A stretch of 5,058 bases of DNA, taken from JBDHRG01 sp039807445. Its GTDB lineage: Bacteria; Pseudomonadota; Gammaproteobacteria; Competibacterales; Competibacteraceae. Where the stretch lies: NCBI GenBank assembly GCA_039807445.1, contig JBDHRG010000250.1:1-5058 (forward strand), in the 5' to 3' direction. The position numbers and the translations under genes are program-made. Shown here one piece after another: positions 5,047 through 5,058 of this stretch (positions are counted from its first letter, which is position 1; the number at the start of each line of letters is the position of its first letter). The notes under the pieces are model-generated. The model worked only from the letters and a program-made list of their open reading frames with translations, searched no databases and was not told where the DNA came from.

Positions 5047-5058
5047 TTTGGCGCAGGC

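Overview
The window is uniformly GC-rich proteobacterial DNA. The long MASE1/PAS/GGDEF protein and the dense set of chromosomal-type toxin-antitoxin (TA) genes would suit an environmental betaproteobacterium (for example the Azoarcus/Thauera group) or a GC-rich gammaproteobacterium. That placement is an impression from composition and gene content and was not tested.

Left part (1-2567): the 3' portion of a membrane-bound diguanylate cyclase (MASE1 - PAS - coiled coil - PAS - GGDEF) enters from the left edge and ends at 2092. Convergent to it is a complete small DUF427 gene (2193-2567, minus strand). A weak hairpin lies between the two stop codons.

Right part (about 2640-5058): a cluster of TA genes in different states of decay. 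In order: a short HipA-like fragment joined in frame to a PIN-domain (VapC-type) toxin that has lost its middle; an intact ccdA-ccdB pair with a promoter and an operator-like inverted repeat; and, on the minus strand read from the right edge, a Phd/VapB-type antitoxin, a second PIN toxin reduced to its two ends and also frameshifted, a HEPN toxin (hepT) broken by an apparent one-base deletion, and an intact MNT-type nucleotidyltransferase antitoxin (mntA).

How the genes relate: only ccdAB looks like a complete module. In the other minus-strand modules the antitoxins (the Phd-like protein and MntA) are intact while the toxins are broken. Two different PIN toxins have both lost the central part of the domain. 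A 24-base direct repeat (22 of 24 matching) lies at 2950-2973 and 5023-5046 and brackets ccdAB, hepT-mntA and the vapBC remnant, so this 2 kb block may have arrived or rearranged as a unit. No tRNA, rRNA, CRISPR array, transposase or integrase was seen.
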